Of a stretch of 64,000 nucleotides of DNA, positions 60,985-64,000 are shown piece after piece. Origin of the DNA: Nansenia antarctica (taxonomy: Eukaryota > Chordata > Actinopteri > Argentiniformes > Microstomatidae); the NCBI GenBank assembly GCA_963989245.1, contig OZ022349.1, positions 1,015,500 to 1,079,499 of the forward strand, read 5' to 3'. A program made the position numbers and the translations under genes. A model generated the notes under the pieces. That model saw only the letters and a program-made list of their open reading frames with translations, ran no database searches and was not told the origin of the DNA. Numbering within the stretch: the first letter of the stretch is position 1; every line of letters starts with the position of its first letter.

Positions 60985-61270
60985 AGTAATGGGACAGATT
61001 AATGTTTAGTATTTGGTGGACAGTCCTTTGCGTTCCATAACCGCCTGAAGTCTGCGACCCCTGACCCCACCAGTCACTGGGTATAATGGTGATGCTCTGC
61101 CAGGCCTGTACTGTAACCATGGTGATGCTCTGCCAGGCCTGGTCTGTAACCATGGTGATGCTCTGCCAGGCCTGGTCTGTAACCATGGTGATGCTCTGCC
61201 AGGCCTCCTGTACTGTAACCATGGTGATGCTCTGCCAGGCCTCCTGTATTGTAACCATGGTGATGCATGG
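60985..61270 (-). pseudogene. Tc1-like transposase 3' end with internal minisatellite
   Basis: On the minus strand the conserved Tc1 C-terminus reads EAWQSIT near the start. Pieces resembling the RRLQ.V conserved end (TGCGACCCCTGACCC region, 61050) lie downstream. The KAWQSIT codons have been tandemly duplicated about six times (61083-61265). Confidence 0.65.
61083..61265. repeat. 30-36-bp minisatellite in Tc1 sequence, 6 copies
   Basis: Units of ATGGTGATGCTCTGCCAGGC plus CTGTACTGTAACC, CTGGTCTGTAACC or CTCCTGTACTGTAACC. In-frame duplications keep EAWQSITMVT readable on the minus strand. Confidence 0.95.
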
Positions 61271-61382
61271 TGGTCCACCTATACATGCGAGTTGTCCTTT
61301 TCATCAATGAATGCGATAAAGACAGACTAGAGGAATCGATTGGTGCATAAAAACCTTGAGAACTGCCGGATTAAAGTGACGT

Positions 61383-61447
61383 CCATAATAATAATAAATA
61401 ATAATAATACATTAGACTTATAGCGCTTTTCTAGACACTCAAAGACG
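61383..61447 (-). mobile_element. LINE 3' tail, inverted
   Basis: (ATA)n, then TTAGACTTATAGCGCTTTTC and TAGACACTCAAAGACG: the inverse of the tail at 404-545. 61448-62684 shows no gene. Confidence 0.55.
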
Positions 61448-62684
61448 TCCATATCACCAGATAGCCAACAAATAGTGACCGATGGGAGATGTTTTCTCAT
61501 TAAGTGAGATTTAATAGCCTAATATTATTTTTTTCTATTTTTAATGAATGGCTCATTGTAATTATTATCCCTAGTAATGTAGCGTGTTTCCTCTGTCATT
61601 AAATGTTTTTCAGGAGCATATAGGCTAAGCGGATTCAGCTTTCTTTTTTTTTTGCGACGATTTAGTTGTCAATGTTTTTCATAAAATTAAACTGCATTTG
61701 CTTTGTTACTGTTCACATGTGTTGTGCAGTCACATTCACATAGCCTATAAGTAAACATTAAGTTTGAATTATTTACTGAGCTGGCGTTACTTTTTTCAAA
61801 CCACACACCGCATGTCGGCTATTTCAGCACCACGCGTTGTCCACCTACTTATCACTATGAGGGGTTCAGCGTCAGTGCACCCCGCTGCAAGTTACTGTCG
61901 CATAGTTGTAGCCAATAAAGGCCTATATGTAGGCTATATAGGCTATTATATATCATTTATATACCTAATACCAACATCAAAATAGATTGTATGCCTCTAC
62001 AAATCATATTACACCAGGTAAAATCCGTCACAACTTGGAATAAATCCATCGCAATTTGGAATATTTTAGAGCTCCGCCAAAATGTCACAAACCATGTTTC
62101 CAGGGGAGCTCATGTCACCACTAGGGGAGCTATAGCTCCCCGAGCTCCCCCTTATTTCGCACCCTGCCTACCATACACATCCATGTTAAACTTGGTACTG
62201 TTGGGAGGTTGGGGGGTGGGAGGGGTTGGGTGTTATAAACAGTTCGTTTAGGACTCTCTGTCGGTCCCACGAGAACTTACTCCCTGTTCTCAGACTCGTT
62301 ATCAATGTTAATGTTTATGTAATGTGCATATCATTAATATCAAATCCACTCTAAACTTGTGTTTTTCTTTCTCATGGATAAATTCTACCAACGTGAGCAA
62401 CTGGCATAATTTGAATAAGGATAGTTTAAATAATGACCCATCACAAAAATGATTAACAAATAACAAAGCTTTTAATAAGCAAACATGGGGAAACAGTGGA
62501 GGATGTGGGTACAATAGTACCATACTTTTAGTGCCACAGTGCCACCATGTGGAGTAACCAAGCACTAAGCAACATAATAAATAACAATAATATGGTTTAC
62601 ATTACAATAAATAAACAGCAACACTGCTTGTAACAAAGTTAACAGTTCTGGCCTTTTATCACAGGCAGGCAGGCAGGCACACAC

Positions 62685-62726
62685 ACACACACACACTCTC
62701 TCTCTTTCACTCACTCTAACTTGCTC

Positions 62727-62766
<40 letters not shown>

Positions 62767-62790
62767 CTCGCTCTCTCTCTCTCTTTCTCT
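62685..62790. repeat. (CA)n and (CT)n microsatellites
   Basis: Two CA runs, each followed by CTCTCTCTTTC or CTCTCGCTCTC stretches, repeated twice. 62791-63149 shows no gene. Confidence 0.9.
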
Positions 62791-63149
62791 CAGTCGGAGA
62801 GGTACACCCATGACAGCCTTTCAACAGCGTGTGGCTTATTCTGTAATGAAAGACAAAAACAACATCCAAAGGGTTAAAAACATACATCCACATCAGATTC
62901 TCCACTGATAAGGGGATGATTAAACAGAATGTAAAAACGTATGTGGGAATTGTGCATTATAGACTAACTGATGAATCTGAAGCTTCAACGCTTCCTTGGT
63001 TGGCAGTGGAAGCTTCCGCATATTGAGGACAACCGTTTGACCAAAGAGGTCGTCTACGTCGGGTGGTGTGGGTGGTGTCTGCACTGTCTGGATTGAAGAA
63101 TCAAGGACCCCAATTGAAATAAGCCAGTGGCTTTCTTGGGTTTTTATCC

Positions 63150-63240
63150 TGTTAGTTGACCTTGTATGTAATATGTACTTTCATGTACCTACTTCTGCAA
63201 ATCTTCTAATAAAGTTTTCAATCAATCAATCAATCAATGG
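63150..63240 (+). mobile_element. LINE 3' tail with (AATC)n
   Basis: CTTCTAATAAAGTTTTCAAT followed by four CAAT units. A similar tail unit occurs at 57617. Confidence 0.4.
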
Positions 63241-63566
63241 TTTGCCCTCATCTGGTCATCGTCCAGCGCAGCGACCACACGCTGTTGAAATGCTGTCATG
63301 GGTGTACCTGTTGAGGTACCCGGAGCACGGTGCCTCCTCCTTTTAGGGCAGGGAGCTTGGGGGGTGTCTGGAGGTGCTTGTCTGGAGGTGTTTTCTGTCA
63401 ACTTTCCTCTTTAGACCTTTGGAGAGTGACGTTTCTCTTGCTAGCTAAAATAGATAGCATAGTAGCTAGCTCTATAACTTATAGAAACTCTTTTGATTCT
63501 TACCGTTTCTTACCGGTTGAATTCGAGTGAATTCGCGTACGGCAACGGAGTCTGCCTTGTTTGGTG

Positions 63567-63690
63567 CTCTGTGGACCTGTGGGCTCTGTAGGCGAACTGG
63601 TATGGATCCAGGTTGGGCGGGAGGCGTGTGAGTATGTGGGCCCGGACTAGTTTCTCGAAGCACTTCATGATGATTGGTGTGAGTGCCCAA
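63567..63690 (-). pseudogene. internal fragment of LINE reverse transcriptase
   Basis: Nearly identical to 9092-9215 of copy B: TCTGTGGACCTGTGGGCTCT through CACTTCATGATGATTGGTGT. It encodes the TPIIMKCFEKLV to AYRAHRSTE part on the minus strand. It has neither 5' nor 3' LINE sequence, so it is not a normal 5'-truncated insertion. 63691-64000 shows no gene. Confidence 0.75.
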
Positions 63691-64000
63691 CCAGCGAGAC
63701 CTGGTTATAGAAATGACGTTGTTTTATTGATAAAAAAGGGTAAAACTGAAAAGAGAAAGGCGATTGGTCAAAACAGGTAATCTCACATCTGATTGGACCA
63801 GAAGGTAATCTCATCGCTGATTGGACAAGTAATAACCAGTAGTAATTCAGTCTTTGTCAACAGCGGGAATCTCCTCACTCGCGGTCTTTCCTGAGGGGAT
63901 TTAGGAGAATCATCACATAGTTTGAAACCTGAACAATTAATTCATTCCGAGATAGCGAGATAGCAACCCTGTTTCAACCCCACAATGGCCAGAGAAATTT

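Overview
The window is vertebrate, almost certainly teleost fish, nuclear DNA. It holds one confidently recognised gene, a p75 neurotrophin receptor (ngfr, TNFRSF16) on the + strand, from the start codon at 12533 to the stop at 50625. Fish origin is inferred from the mobile elements (Tc1-like, L2 and other CR1-group LINEs, tRNA-derived SINEs, piggyBac-, hAT- and Harbinger-like MITEs) and from the very high load of CA/GT, GA and ATT microsatellites and minisatellites. No species is claimed.

Gene model: seven coding exons (12533-12568, 22843-22984, 28270-28415, 28694-28910, 43577-43889, 45295-45461, 50279-50625) join in phase into 1368 nt, or 455 residues. The order is signal peptide, four cysteine-rich domains, a Ser/Thr/Pro stalk, one membrane helix, a conserved juxtamembrane segment, a death domain and a C-terminal Ser-Ala-Val. 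All junctions are GT-AG. Mammalian NGFR has six exons, with CRD2-4 in one exon. Here that exon is split by a 278-base intron (28416-28693) that consists, from GT to AG, of a 5'-truncated LINE 3' end. Four other copies of the same LINE 3' end lie in the window. This apparent LINE-derived intron gain is the main discovery candidate.

Layout: 1-10970 is intergenic and packed with a degraded Tc1 element, a 2.3-kb 24-bp minisatellite, LINE and SINE copies and MITEs. 10973-12145 is a polypurine tract just upstream of the first coding exon. Intron 1 (12569-22842) carries an almost intact L2 reverse-transcriptase ORF with one frameshift. Intron 2 (22985-28269) has CA repeats, an L2 fragment with its own minisatellite and a 200-base assembly gap. 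Intron 4 (28911-43576) is long and full of MITEs and microsatellites. Intron 5 (43890-45294) holds an L2 fragment and an unidentified 119-codon ORF. Intron 6 (45462-50278) starts with five copies of the exon-end/donor motif inside a CA array and contains a 2.47-kb 14-bp minisatellite. 50626-64000 is 3' UTR of unknown length followed by repeat-rich intergenic DNA, including a hAT-like element with a perfect 8-bp target duplication.

A recurring theme is that minisatellites arise inside mobile elements: a SINE A-box region, a Tc1 transposase 3' end and an L2 ORF 3' end. Most long ORFs here are translations of tandem repeats and are not genes.
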